This document shows, one piece after another, positions 11,830-22,799 of a stretch of 62,000 nt of DNA. The notes below the pieces were generated by a model, which saw only the letters and a list, made by a program, of their open reading frames with translations, had not been told where the DNA came from and searched no databases. The DNA is taken from assembly GCA_037447655.1 (NCBI GenBank), contig JBBHKE010002999.1, positions 1 through 62,000 on the forward strand, in the 5' to 3' direction. Both the position numbers and the translations under genes were made by a program. Within the stretch, counting starts at the first letter, position 1. The number at the start of each line of letters is the position of its first letter. This DNA is from Zygnema cylindricum (taxonomy: Eukaryota; Streptophyta; Zygnematophyceae; Zygnematales; Zygnemataceae).

Positions 11830-12639
11830 TGATTGTCATTTAAATATCTATAGAGTTGGGCATACCCATCCCACCAACCCCCACTCCACCCATGTCTTTC
11901 AGTTAGTATGGTTAAAAGATAATGCACCAGAAAATTATTGCGTATTAGATTTTGATAAGTACATCTCAAAGCTTTATTCCCAACATCGCACTTAAAAAAA
12001 TCGATAATCATAACCTTTACTGGATCTAAAAAACTACCAACTACAATTTTCAAGGGATGTAGCTCATGAATCGACCCCAACCCTTCTAAAAAGTGAAATA
12101 TGAATTTGACCTCTGTCGCTTCCTCTTTCTTCCACTCTTTCCCTCTTTCTTTTTATCTCCCTCTCTCTTTCGCTCAACATCCCCCTCCCACCTTTATTTC
12201 TTTTCCCCCGTATGTGGCGTTCTTTCCTTTCACCTTGTGTGGCCTTTCTCTCCCTCTCCTCTGTTTGGCTTTATTTGAGGTACCTCTCTTTCCTATGAGG
12301 CTTATTCTCTCATCCTTTTGTTTCCAATCTTTTTATTTCTAATGTCCTACGACTCCGAGGATGGTTTATCTAGTGCTGGAGGGGGTTGGGAGAGGGGAAA
12401 TTATGGTTTTGTGTAATTTTATTCACACCTTCTTAAAAAAAAATTAACATTAGAAACATTAGATTATTATTTAATTGTTTATTTATCTATTGTTTTTTGT
12501 TACATTTCAAATAGTCTTACAAAGTTTCCAGGAATGTTAGTTGCCCGATGGACGATGGAATGCTTCCGCTCAACAATTTTTTTGATAAAGTTCTGTAGCA
12601 CCGAAAACCAAAACAAAAGAAAGGATTTTCTAGTTAGTA
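11808..12639 (+). repeat. Large tandem duplication, unit 1
   Basis: This 0.83 kb block matches 12655-13770 along its whole length: the motif, the GTTAGTATGG and GATAATGCACCAG phrases, the CCAACATCGCACT phrase, the polypyrimidine block, and the AAAGAAAGGATTTTCTAGTTAGTA end. It contains motif copies 5 (part) and 6. Confidence 0.85.
12544..12574 (+). repeat. 31-nt motif, copy 6
   Basis: Two changes from consensus (CCCGATGG start, TTCCGCTC). Followed by TTTGATAAAGTTCTGTAGCACC, a downstream context shared with copy 7. Confidence 0.8.
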
Positions 12640-12655
12640 CTTTAACTAATGGGGT

Positions 12656-12676
12656 GATGGAATGCTTCCACTCAAC
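12656..12676 (+). repeat. 31-nt motif, partial copy at duplication junction
   Basis: Only the hairpin half is present (GATGGAATGCTTCC then ACTCAAC). The first ten bases are replaced by the junction sequence. Confidence 0.75.
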
Positions 12677-13674
12677 TGATTTTCATTTAGATATCTATGG
12701 AGTTGGACATACCCATCTCACCAACCCCCTCTCCACCCATATGTCTTTCAGTTAGTATGGTTTAAAAGATAATGCACCAGAAAATTATTGCGTATTAGAT
12801 TTTGATAAGTACATCTCAAAGCTTTAGTCCCAACATCGCACTAAGAAAATCGATAATCATAACCTTTACTAAATCTCAAAGAATGATAACCACAATTTTT
12901 TAGTGGAACCCCAACCCTTCTATAAAGTGAAAGATGGATTTGACCTCTCTCTCTTCCTCTCTCTTCTTTTCTCTCCCACTTTCCTTTTCTCTCCCTCTCT
13001 CTCCCTCTCTCACCATCCCCTTCCCACTGATTCCCTAACGATTGATGGTATTATCATACACATTAGGCTTCCTACAGTGATCGGTAACGGGAATCTTCTT
13101 AGATGGAAAGTTCTTAGTAGTCACGTTAACCGACTGCAATCCCTTGGGGTAACCTTATGTATATTCCATTTCCTTTAGTTGTGGTATGTAGTGGATAATA
13201 AGAGTGAGGAAGGGAATTCCAGGGATTTTTCCGACCCATTTCTTCCGCCTCCCATATTGCTCTGATAAGAGGAGGGATGTCCTCTTGTGCTACTGGCCCT
13301 TTATCTCACATTTCTTTCTCTTCCCCCGTATGTCGTGTTCTCTGCCTTCACCTCGTGTGGCCCTTCTCTCCCTCTCCCCTATGTTTGGCGTTTACTCCCT
13401 CTTGAGGTAACTATCCTTCCTATGAGGATTTCTCTCTCATCCTCTTTTGCTTCCAATCTTTTTATTTCTAATGTCCTTCAACTCCAAGGATGGTTTATCT
13501 ACTGATGGAGGCGGTTGGGAGAGGGAAAATTATGGTTTTTTGTGTAATTTTATTCACACATCATTAAAAAATTTATAACATTAGAAACATTAGAATATTA
13601 TTTAATTTTTTAATTATCTATTGTTTGTCATTACATTTCAAATAGTCTTACAAAGTTTCCAGGAATGTTAGTTT

Positions 13675-13705
13675 CCCGATAGACGATGGAATGCTTCCAC
13701 TCAAC
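13675..13705 (+). repeat. 31-nt motif, copy 7
   Basis: Two changes (CCCGATAGACG); hairpin half perfect. It lies at the equivalent position to copy 6 within unit 2. Confidence 0.8.
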
Positions 13706-13878
13706 AAGTTGTTTGATAAAGTTCTGTAGCACCAAAAACCACAACAAAAGAAAGGATTTTCTAGTTAGTATGGGTGATGAGGATCTTCTGGTTAATATGA
13801 ATCATGAGGAACGTCTAGTGATTATGGATCAATCTTTCCAGTTCAAAATTCTTACAAATATCTTAGGGATGTCATTTG

Positions 13879-13909
13879 CCTGATGGACAATGGAATGCTT
13901 CCACTCAAT
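13879..13909 (+). repeat. 31-nt motif, copy 8
   Basis: Four changes (CCTGATGGACAATGG, ACTCAAT). Preceded by CTTACAAATATCTTAGGGATGTCA as in copies 1 and 5. Confidence 0.75.
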
Positions 13910-15462
13910 GTGTTGTTTGATAAAAATCTGTAACACCGAGCATCAAAAAGGACCTAGTTAGTATGGATCATGAGGATCACCGAGCATAAAAAATAACCTT
14001 ATAGTTAGCTGTATCATGAGGAACTTCTACTTTATGTGGATCATATTCCCATCGTAAAACTGCAATGGGTTATCATGTCAGAACAAATACATGTACATGG
14101 AGTGTTTATATCTAACCTTTGCAATTATGGGTATTATAAAAGACAACTTCATTTGAATTTCAATTGCACTATTGACATGTGGAAAAACATAAATACCACT
14201 CGCATTCACCTTTGAACAAAAAAGGCAGGGCCGAGCTTAAATCAGAAATAGGAAAGTCTTTCCGGAAAATAGGGGAAAGAGGCGAATTGTTGGACTCGCC
14301 CTCAAATATTTATTCTCCCGATCCACTCTTAAGTGAACTTCATTTTAAGAGTTAAAACTTGAGCTTTTGATAATAGCTACTTGTAAATGTTTTTATATGT
14401 GGTCTTGTCCGATTTCCAAATGGAGACCACCTAGAGACAAGATAAAGATATTTTACAAAGAATTGAACTTTAAAAAGGAAAAGGCATAAACAGTTTCCTT
14501 ATTTACTATTTCATATCTTAACATCCAGTTTCCAAGAAAATATAACGCAAAAAGATAAAAATAAAACCCATCCTCCACAACCAGGAACACTACGAAGCTT
14601 TGAAAAACAGATCTAAGAGAATGTTAAAAACGATATCATCTAAATATTGAAATTGGGGTGAAAAGTAGGAGAGGCGTGGGGCATGAGAAAAAACCAGGGG
14701 GTCTCCCTCCACATGCTACACAGAGGGAGAGGGGAATAGACGGAGTACATAATTATATGAATTTTGGTGAGAGAGAGGGTAATAAGACGTCGATGATTAT
14801 TTAAAGAAATTGAAGAGGGAGCTAGAAAATAATGGTGTTTTTTAGGTGGTCACATTTGAGGCGGAAAAAAATTATACGCTAGGTAGTAGGTGAGGCCATG
14901 AAAGGACAAAATAAGGAAAAAACAAAGGATAGGAAAAGACCAAAAATGGAGAGAAGGCCAAAATGAGTAAAATAAAAGTAAAGGAGAGACAAACGAGGAA
15001 GCAAAAATAGAGAGGTTTTTCGTTTGAGTTTTAGTATTTGATAGGATAAAATTGACAACTAGACCGAACAACTTTATAATTGTCCTCAAAGTTTGTGGGG
15101 TTTCGAAGTCCCCCAAGAAGTAATCCGCAAAATAGAGGAAATAAAACAAAATTGGGAAGTGGAGAGGCATTTGAAAAATAGAGCGAATGTTGCAAAACAT
15201 AAAAGAAATGCCCCTAAATCCAGAAAATAGTTGTGGACTAGTAGCAATAGTACCAATAAAATATGAGAATTCGTATACAATCACAATGAATCCTACAAGA
15301 ATATAACCAAAAATACATGCTAGATTCCTGTTGGGACTGAACACTGGGAGAGTTTTTTTCCCTCCCGTCTTCCCTCCGAGCACCTACTCCATTCCATTAT
15401 TAAAGTCAAAATGAGCTTATTTTTGGGATGTTGCCTTACAAGCTTTGAAGAGATGTCAATTA
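13910..15462. other. Non-coding DNA, purine-rich on the plus strand
   Basis: 13930-14040 repeats a 'atcatgaggatc/aac ttct' phrase several times. 14620-15380 is purine-rich, which produces a 177-codon hydrophobic ORF on the minus strand (15383-14850) that I regard as compositional. No recognised gene. Confidence 0.5.
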
Positions 15463-15493
15463 ACCGATGGACGATGGAATACTTCCATTCAAC
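15463..15493 (+). repeat. 31-nt motif, copy 9
   Basis: Two changes (GGAATACTTCCATTCAAC), both in the hairpin region. Upstream GCCTTACAAG and downstream TAGATATCTGTGAG are kept. Confidence 0.8.
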
Positions 15494-16054
15494 TTGTTAT
15501 CGTGTAGATATCTGTGAGAACGGGCGCCTCCGCCCACCCCCGCCCAAAATGCGTTTTATTTGGTATGAAACCGACGTTAATAAATCAAAAGGAACTTGAG
15601 CACACGTCCATGGAGACTATACCAGTGGAGTTTTTATCAAGCCTTACATTCAGAAAAATTGATGGATTTCACATCGAGTGATTTTCAACATTAATTCTTA
15701 TATGACCCCCTCCCCCTATTGGTCCTCTACGAGCTCAAAAGTGCAACGCAAGCTGTATGATAAGTTTCCTCATCACACCCAACTGCATAGTGAGATGTAG
15801 GAATTATAGAAATTTAACTGACAATTAAATAAATCGTTAGAGTTTGACTCCGTCTTCTTTTCCCCCACCCTCCCTTTCCATCTCCCTCACCCTCACTTGC
15901 CTCTTCTCCCTTTCTATCTCTTTCCCTTCCCCTCCCCCGCCCCCTTCCCTTTCTTGATTCCTTCAACACGATTTTAAAACAAATTGTTACCCTGTTCCAA
16001 ATATAATTACAGTTTGCATTATAATCTAGTCTTACAGCAATTGGAGAGACGTCG

Positions 16055-16085
16055 ACCGATAGACGATGGAATGTTTCCACTCAAT
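16055..16085 (+). repeat. 31-nt motif, copy 10
   Basis: Three changes (GATAGACG, ATGTTTCC, CAAT). Downstream CATTTAAATATCTGTGATG is shared. It is the last copy in the window. Confidence 0.8.
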
Positions 16086-17640
16086 TCATTACCATTTAAA
16101 TATCTGTGATGCCGACCGCAAATACCTTGTCAATTGGGTTGATCCGAAAGAAAATACACCAAAAAAATATATCATGTATCATTTGTACTCATCCAAACGG
16201 AATTTTTTCAGCGTCACACTTACTAAGGTTGATTAACATAATTTTGAGTCGATTTTCGAATATAATTGATAGATTCGACCCCTTTCTTCTCAAAAATAAA
16301 TTGAAATGTATAGAAACAAAATTAATGAAATGTGCCATATTCGCAAAACCCAAAAAAATAATAAGAATTACAAATTTATGATGTTTCTATATTGAAATCT
16401 CAATAGGGACAACGTCAACGTCGCTAATGTGACTGACGGTCGAGCACGTTAAAAAAGCAACAAAAAGGTGATTTTTTATGTGTTTGCTATTTTAGACCAA
16501 GGCACACGCAAAACAATTTATTTCGTGACACACATTTGCTTTTGCAAGTTTTCACGGCGCAAAGCCGAAAATTGTTAGACCATGGCGCAAGGGAAACAAT
16601 TATCTCACACTAGACAATTTTTGTTTATATATGGAGTTCGTCGCAACCCCAATTTGTAAAAAACAGGTATTTTTTGGGTGCGCCATCACTATTGGTGACG
16701 GTGCGTGTTCTAATAATAACTACATCTACATTGATTCAAAACATGCAAATTGTGTCAAATTAGAGTCATATAGGGTAGCTAGAGTGAGTTTTCAAATAAG
16801 GTTGAAATAAGCTTCGGTTTATAAGGGATCAACACGAAGTGACGCCTTTGGCTTAGTGCGATTCCTTCCCCAAAAATGAACTCCCTTCACTCGGCTACGA
16901 GACAACACTTTGGGAGTAGAAGAATTTTCCGCAGGCTCCGGCTCTGACCAGATCGTGAAGGCACATTCCCCTTCTTTCCTCGGGCCGTACTCTTCCCCTC
17001 ATTATCCAACCGGTCAATGGAGCAAATCTCACCAATATAATAGGACAGTCCTCACAAATTGGAGTGCGCAGGCACGCAAAAAATCATACAAGCGGAAGCA
17101 TTAAACGAATTACATACAAAGGGCTTGCAAAATACACATATATCTTAGCAAAAGCTTTACAACTGGATCTTACCTCTAAAAATAAATCTTCACTCTAAGA
17201 CCTTTTTCACAACCTTATGCATAACTTCCTATGCAACTAAAAATCATCTACCAAAGTAAAGTTCTCCACTAACACATACAGTGTTTGTCTCTCATCCTAC
17301 GAGACAAACACGGTGTCATACACGGAGACAGATATTACCACAACTTCACGTGCATTGGACCGCGTGCATGCAACCACGTTACACGCACGAAATCATACGG
17401 AATCAAACATACAAAACCAAATCAACATTCCAAACTGAATACTTTGCTGACAAAGCGATTCATATAATACCCTGCCCGTTCATTCACTAGTAATGCGTTA
17501 CCACGCAAAATTAAGGGTGGTTTCCTTTAATATAATTCCACGTTTATTCGCACCTTCTCCTTTACTTTTCCCATATTAGATTCAATTTTATCCCTCCTAA
17601 TGTCCACTCACAATAGTCTCAATCGTGTGAGGTTGCCAAT
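16086..17640. other. Non-coding DNA with one strong hairpin
   Basis: No convincing gene. A perfect 11-bp inverted repeat lies at 17281-17311 (GTGTTTGTCTC / GAGACAAACAC, 9-nt loop). A 64-codon ORF at 16910-17104 has no recognisable domain. Confidence 0.5.
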
Positions 17641-18420
17641 CTCCGCCGCAATTCTTCCCTTTAGTCCTAACAACCAAAAATCACTGCACCTCTCCCCATT
17701 GGTCCTTAAATGAGTTCTTTCATTTCCCCCTTCACTCCACCCCCCATGTCACTTATGTACTTGAAAAGGAACCTACAGTCCCTCTCCCTCCCCTCCCCCC
17801 ACCAATCATTTGTTGACAGAGTACTAGTCTACATCTACCTGTCAACCTCCCAATGGCCGTTGAATGAGTTCCTCCTCCCCCTCCCTTTCCCCCTTTACCC
17901 TTTCCTCCCTCCCAACTGTCTTGTATATTGAGAGAAAATTTTGCGACCCTTCCGATATCCTTTGTTTTCCTCCTTCCCCTCTTCCCTTTCTCCCCCCAAT
18001 CGCAGCTCAATTAGCCACAAGTACCCCACACTTATTACATGAGTTTCTTCATGTCCCTCCTCTCCTTCTTTCTCCCCCCTCCCATTGCAATGGTTTCTTC
18101 ATGTCCCTCTCCCCCCCATTTCCTGTATACGCTAAGAGAAACTTACACCCCGTCCCCCTACCAGATGAGGAATGACTCCCTTTATCAAAAAAGATATCCG
18201 TACCCATCTCTCCGTTATTGCAAACGAGCCAATTTTCTCCCCCTTCCTCTCTCCTCTTTTTCCCACCAATTCTATCCCTTTTCCTCCGTCTCCTCTCCCT
18301 CCCCACAACAGTGTTTCCTACTTCCTCTGTCCCCTCTCCTTCCCAATTTCTTTCCTCTTGTTTCCTTCCCTCTTCCCTCTCCCAATTTTTTCCCCTTGCG
18401 AACACAATGCTGTAAGGCAT
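17640..18420. repeat. Polypyrimidine tract with degenerate ~170-nt repeats
   Basis: The plus strand is dominated by C and T. Phrases such as ATGAGTTYYTTCATSTCCCYC and TGTATAYTKAGAGRAAAMTT recur at about 17710/17760, 17870/17925, 18040 and 18125. All ORFs here on both strands are low-complexity. Confidence 0.65.
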
Positions 18421-18429
18421 CCAGGCAGC

Positions 18430-18745
18430 CATATGAGTAAAATTTAGTGCGTTTTAAGTGCGAAATCCAGTGCGGAACTCGGTGCGCAATTCATTACACC
18501 AGAGAGTTGTGGTACAGAAGCATTCAGGCAAAAAAAATATTGTGAAATTCAGTGCAAAATTCAGTGCGGAATCCAGTGAGAAAGTCAATTTAAAATTTAT
18601 TGTAAAATTCAATGCGGAATTCAGTGCGGAACTCGGTGCGTAATTCATTACAGCAGAGAGTCATCGCACCAAAGCACCCCGGCACCAAAATGAAAAATAT
18701 GTGCGGTTTGTGCGAACATTCAGTGCGTAATCATCGCAGCAGAGA
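18430..18745. repeat. GTGCGgAATTCA minisatellite with a higher-order unit
   Basis: A 12-bp phrase close to GTGCGGAATTCA is repeated imperfectly many times. A longer unit, ending in a 'cattacaccagagagt' phrase, recurs at ~18470-18507, ~18617-18660 and, shortened, at ~18722-18750. Confidence 0.75.
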
Positions 18746-18774
18746 GTGCACGCTGTGACAGCGACTCACGCTTG

Positions 18775-19235
18775 CGTCACGCGACCAGACTCGTCGCAGT
18801 TGAACGCTTCGAACGCTCCGCATTTGATTTCCGGAAACTTCTCCTTCCTCTCCACCGCTCCCCGCACCGCCTCCAGCGCCGACCCTGCGGCATAACCTCC
18901 TGGGAGCCAATCAGAGCCATGCTTCGCACGTGTGAAAGGAAAACCCGGAGATAGAGCTTGCAGGAAAAGAGTGAGCAAAGCGAGGTGAAGAAAGACTCAC
19001 TGTCTCTTGCCGCCATAGTTTGCGCCCATGTCGGTGCCATGTGGCAAAGGAAGAACAACATCTTTGTCGTTGTGGTCATCGCGGCCGCCATGGCCGTACA
19101 CTTGGCACGTGCGAGCATATTTTCCGCAGGACGCCACGTGGCAGCTAGCGTTGGAACGGCGGCGGCTTGGCGGGCGAGGCGGGCGTGGGCTGGCGCGCGA
19201 CTGCCGGGCCGAAGAGCTTGGGGCGGCGAGGAGGC
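18775..19235. other. GC-rich, CpG-rich island, unassigned
   Basis: Composition changes sharply from AT-rich to GC- and CpG-rich. There is a CCAAT box in an inverted context (GAGCCAATCAG, ~18902) and a GCGGCCGCCATGG site near 19080. Frames are open on both strands: minus 18978-18766 reads GSDWLPGGYAAGSALEAVRGAVERKEKFPEI and plus 18958-19332 is 124 codons. I recognise no domain. It could be a promoter/first-exon remnant or a captured gene fragment. Confidence 0.35.
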
Positions 19236-19900
19236 GGCCGCACGTGTGAGTAGTGGACCGGTCTCGCTCTGTGCCAGCGAAGCAGTTCTTAACGTTTATT
19301 TATGCATGTACGGCTGCCGTAATATTTTTTGAAACGTGAAGACGGACTTGTAGCGTCACGATAAAGGGATGCGATCGCGCGATTTGTTCAAGTGCTGCCG
19401 TACGATTTGAATGGCAACGGTCCAGCTTACAGCTCGACTGCCGAGCCACTTAGCTTGGTACGGCGAATACGCAGCCGCACGTGTGAATAGTGGACCGGTC
19501 TCGCACTATGCCAGCGAAGCGTTTCCTGACGTTTTCTCACTATTCCGGCGCAGCGTTTTTTGTCGTTTTAAAACGATTCCAGCGACGCATTTCTTAACTG
19601 TTTCTCGCAATTCAAGCGAAGCAGTTCTTAACGTTTTTTGCGCAAAAGTGGCGTTGTGGCGGTCGCAAGTTTGCCCTCGTACGGCGCTGGCATGCCGGGT
19701 AACTTAACTTGTACGGAGAATATTCGACCGCACGTGTGAATATTGGACCGGTCTTCGCACTATGCCAGCGAAGCATTTCCTGACGTTTCCTTGGCATGTA
19801 CGGCTGTTGTACTTTTTGAAAATGTGAAAAACGGACTTGTAACGTCACGATAAAGGGATCCAATCGCGCGATCTTTTCAGCGACACAACGGTCCACTTTT
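19236..19900. repeat. Three tandem G-box repeats
   Basis: Three copies of a unit start with CGCACGTGTGA-TA-TGGACCGGTC and continue CTATGCCAGCGAAGC. The CACGTG cores are at 19241, 19478 and 19731 (offsets 237 and 253). Copies 1 and 3 also share TGTACGGCTG and ACGGACTTGTARCGTCACGATAAAGGGAT. Each carries a G-box and a CGTCA-type core. Confidence 0.75.
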
Positions 19901-20270
19901 AGTCGGCGCGAAACTCAGTGGACAGGAAAAAGTTGACGGGGACGAGACTTTCCGTACAGAGGGTGTATCTTCTTTACAAAACTAAAGTTCTGTGCGAGAC
20001 CGGTTGAGACTTTTTCTTTTTCTCGTCGTCACTTTTCCAAACCTTTCAACATCGGCACGTGTGTGCACCTACGTACGTCACGGGGCTGGTCAATTGGTTG
20101 GAAACTGTTCATGGAGGGATGACTTCTCGTCTCAATAACAATTATACGACAAAAGTACTGTAGCGATGTCTTTCCATCGAACGGACATTTGCCGCAACTC
20201 GTGAAAGTGACGTTTTAGTGAAATTAGGCAAAACCCTAGCTGTCAAATTGTGGCCGTTCGATGACAGAGT
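19901..20270. other. Unassigned non-coding DNA
   Basis: No gene, repeat or RNA recognised. Contains a short 'tacgtacgtc' phrase. Confidence 0.4.
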
Positions 20271-20381
20271 ACATACGTACATATGCATACATGTATACAT
20301 ACATACAAACATACATACTTACATACATACATACATACATACGCACATACATATATACATACAAACATCATACATACGTAC
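20271..20381. repeat. (CATA)n microsatellite
   Basis: Imperfect ACATACATACATAC tandem repeat. It ends where a hAT-like MITE starts, and the MITE target duplication (ATACGTAC) is part of it. Confidence 0.95.
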
Positions 20382-20826
20382 CATAGTTCAAAAGTAGGCG
20401 TTTCTATTTTGTCGACGCCTTTATCGTAAATTGTGTTATGGGCTCTTCATGTGAAATTCTTAAGTCGCTTCTTTGATCGGCGACCGTTCGATCGTCCAAA
20501 TCTGACGATAGTCCTATCGTAAGTTGTGTTATGGGCTTTTCATGTGATCTTCGTAGATCGCTACTTTGATCAACGACCGTCAGATCGTCCAATTCTGACG
20601 GTTGAAATAAAAAGTCGCTCAAAACTCAAAGAAAAATATTTTTTGTCCGATTTTTTTTTTTAATTTCGACATAAAGTTCAATTCTCTATCGATCCATGTG
20701 CAACTCAACCCTTTTAATATTTTATTTCATTTTTCGGCCAATAGAATATGTCTTAAGGGTATATTGTATTTTCTGCGTACAATAGGCATATTGTATGGGT
20801 GTACTTTCACCTACTTTTTAACTATG
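20382..20826. mobile_element. hAT-like MITE, copy 1 (445 bp)
   Basis: Terminal inverted repeats are CATAGTTCAAAAGTAGGCG and, inverted at the right end, CATAGTTAAAAAGTAGGTG. The flanks are ATACGTAC (20374-20381) and ATACGAAC (20827-20834), an 8-bp target duplication with one mismatch, as expected for hAT elements. The right half matches 51830-52000 in inverse orientation, and part of the left half matches 52030-52145. Two internal copies of a 'tatcgtaaattgtgttatgg' phrase are ~100 bp apart. No transposase. Confidence 0.75.
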
Positions 20827-20834
20827 ATACGAAC

Positions 20835-22799
20835 ATACATAATACATACATACGTACATACGTACAGAGTACGAACATGTACTTTGTTTCAACGTATGGT
20901 CAGACTGGTCGTGCGAAGTTAGGGTTTGGCACACCGGATGGCAAGGACCAAGTCTTGCTATTTTGTTTTTTAGCGAAGATTCTCCGTACATCTTTCAAGG
21001 CATTCGGGTGTAAACGCAAATAACTTGTCACTTAAAAAAGTGACTTACGTAGACGTGTACGAAGAATTGTGACAGATGAAGTGGTACATAAAATGAGGCG
21101 AAACATCCACTTGGCTTCAATTTGAGGCGTTTCTCCGCACGCTGTACAATTTGTGTGGTTCTGTAATGTCCGTACGCCACATTGTCGACGTGTCGAAATC
21201 CTAAAATACCTTTCCCTGTCGCACAGAATTTGCGGTTTCATTTTTCTTCTTCCCACTTGCCGATAGATGGCCAATATTTTTCATACGTCACACGTGTGAA
21301 GACACGTGTTTTTGAGAGAGACAGCCCCCGTACGGAAATCAGCGCACGCAAAACATTACGCACAGGCTTGAAACCTGCAATGTATTTTTTTTGTGATACT
21401 CCGCGCACAAAAATTGTCAAAAACTTTAGACACGTGCAAGAGTGTTTGCCTATTCCCTCACCTTATTGTACTTTATTTCAAATCACCTCGCGAGGTGATT
21501 TGATGTAAGGTTTGAACATGTGTTGAAAGGACTCGAAAGTGGGTCGAAATGCGCTAAACGACAAATTGTATCGCGCTAGACAACAAACTCCTATACGTAT
21601 AAAATTTCAAGGTAACACAACTTGTACGGTGGTAATTTCTATTTTTTGGTACGGCTGCGGAATTTCTCGTTTTGTTCTAAGTTATGGAGGAAAACGACAA
21701 AAAATAACTGTAACTTTAGTACATGCGAAAATACCCTTAGCTGACGTGGCAGAAACATATATTTTTGCGGGCCGTCTATTTTGCTCTAAGTTCAGGTTCA
21801 AAATACAAACTTAATACCGGAAATCGTAACTCAAAAAATTTGTAATATTTTGTCATATGACATCACCTTTTGTCACCTTACGTCAAAATCCTCCATCCAT
21901 AGGTCACTACTTATCACACGTAGTCACATGTCAGCGTTTTGTCCAGTTTATTATAATTTGTCGGATTGAGTGACAAATTATCACATTTTGTCACTGTTGA
22001 AAAGTGCAACTTCATGCGCTACTGTACCTATTCCCGCCGATATGTCTGATTCGAGGTGATTTTAGACGCTTTTACCATCAGCATCGGGGATATTTTAAGT
22101 GACACGACATGTGACGAAGACTACATTAAAATCAAGAGTACATTACCAGCTCATGACACCAGTCACACGTGACGTTTTTCGACGAGAAATCTTGTGACTC
22201 AGGATGAAACCGAGCATCCTAATTGGACACGTTCACAAGGAACACAAAAGCACATGTCATTTCTCATAGCCTATTTCTACCGGAGCATTTGTAACTTTTG
22301 CCCATTCCGATGATTTTCCCAAAACTCATCGGAAAATGGGTCTTGTTCACGCCAAAATTTTGGCACGTATCTCCGATTGAAGGTGACCTATGACACATCA
22401 CACGCTTCGATGTCATCAAACATAGGCGCGAAAACAACCTGCATTTTTTCACGACGATGGTGGTTCAAAGTTGGAGAGTTTTTTCGCGCGAAAACAATGA
22501 AATAGCCGTGCGGATGTTGTTTTGCTTCGTTAGCTTTTCGGGTTACCGCTGGCCTGTTTCACAGAAAAACGCAAACTTAACCCGACTTCAATATCCTCAA
22601 ATGTTTTGAGGAAGTTCTAGTGTACGATTTTCCGAGAACTTCCGAAAACAACAAAGTCGGTGCTCAGAAAGTTGTACATTAGTCGAACGCCCGTTTGTTG
22701 CGGAAGTGATTTTTTTCCCGGTGGGAATAGGCTATCATTCAACCACGGTTAACCACTCAATTAGGCATTTCCGATTGAGTTTCACCCTAGAGACAAACT
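20835..22799. other. Unassigned DNA rich in GTCAC and GTAC words
   Basis: No coding evidence. Between ~21845 and 22210 the words GTCAC/GTGAC and TTTTGTCAC recur on both strands, and 21478-21502 holds a short CAAATCACCTCG/CGAGGTGATTTG palindrome. None of the ORFs shows a known domain. Confidence 0.4.

Larger units (their letters stand above)
12655..13770 (+). repeat. Large tandem duplication, unit 2
   Basis: Second copy of 11808-12639, longer by about 280 bp because of extra sequence around 13030-13310 inside the polypyrimidine block. The junction at 12655 falls inside the 31-nt motif, so the duplication broke or recombined there. Confidence 0.85.

Noticed and set aside
11970-11990. Plant snRNA upstream element (CCCAACATCGCAC, also at 12829)
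   Set aside because: It has an extra base compared with the RTCCCACATCG element, no correctly spaced TATA box and no snRNA-like sequence downstream.
14850-15383. 177-codon hydrophobic ORF on the minus strand
   Set aside because: The plus strand is strongly purine-rich, which gives Phe/Leu/Ser-rich frames by chance. No start context, domain or repeat-independent support.
5794-15599. A conserved small peptide (DRWTMECFHST) encoded by the 31-nt motif
   Set aside because: Several copies read this peptide in one frame, but lengths and the following residues differ and some copies lack a start or are frame-broken. The DNA hairpin conservation explains it as well.
17710-18447. Overlapping ORFs rich in Pro, Ser and Leu or Arg and Gly
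   Set aside because: Low-complexity polypyrimidine tract; frames are open on both strands simultaneously.
18430-18745. CRISPR-like array
   Set aside because: Repeats are short, degenerate and without regular unique spacers, and the window is eukaryotic. It is a minisatellite.
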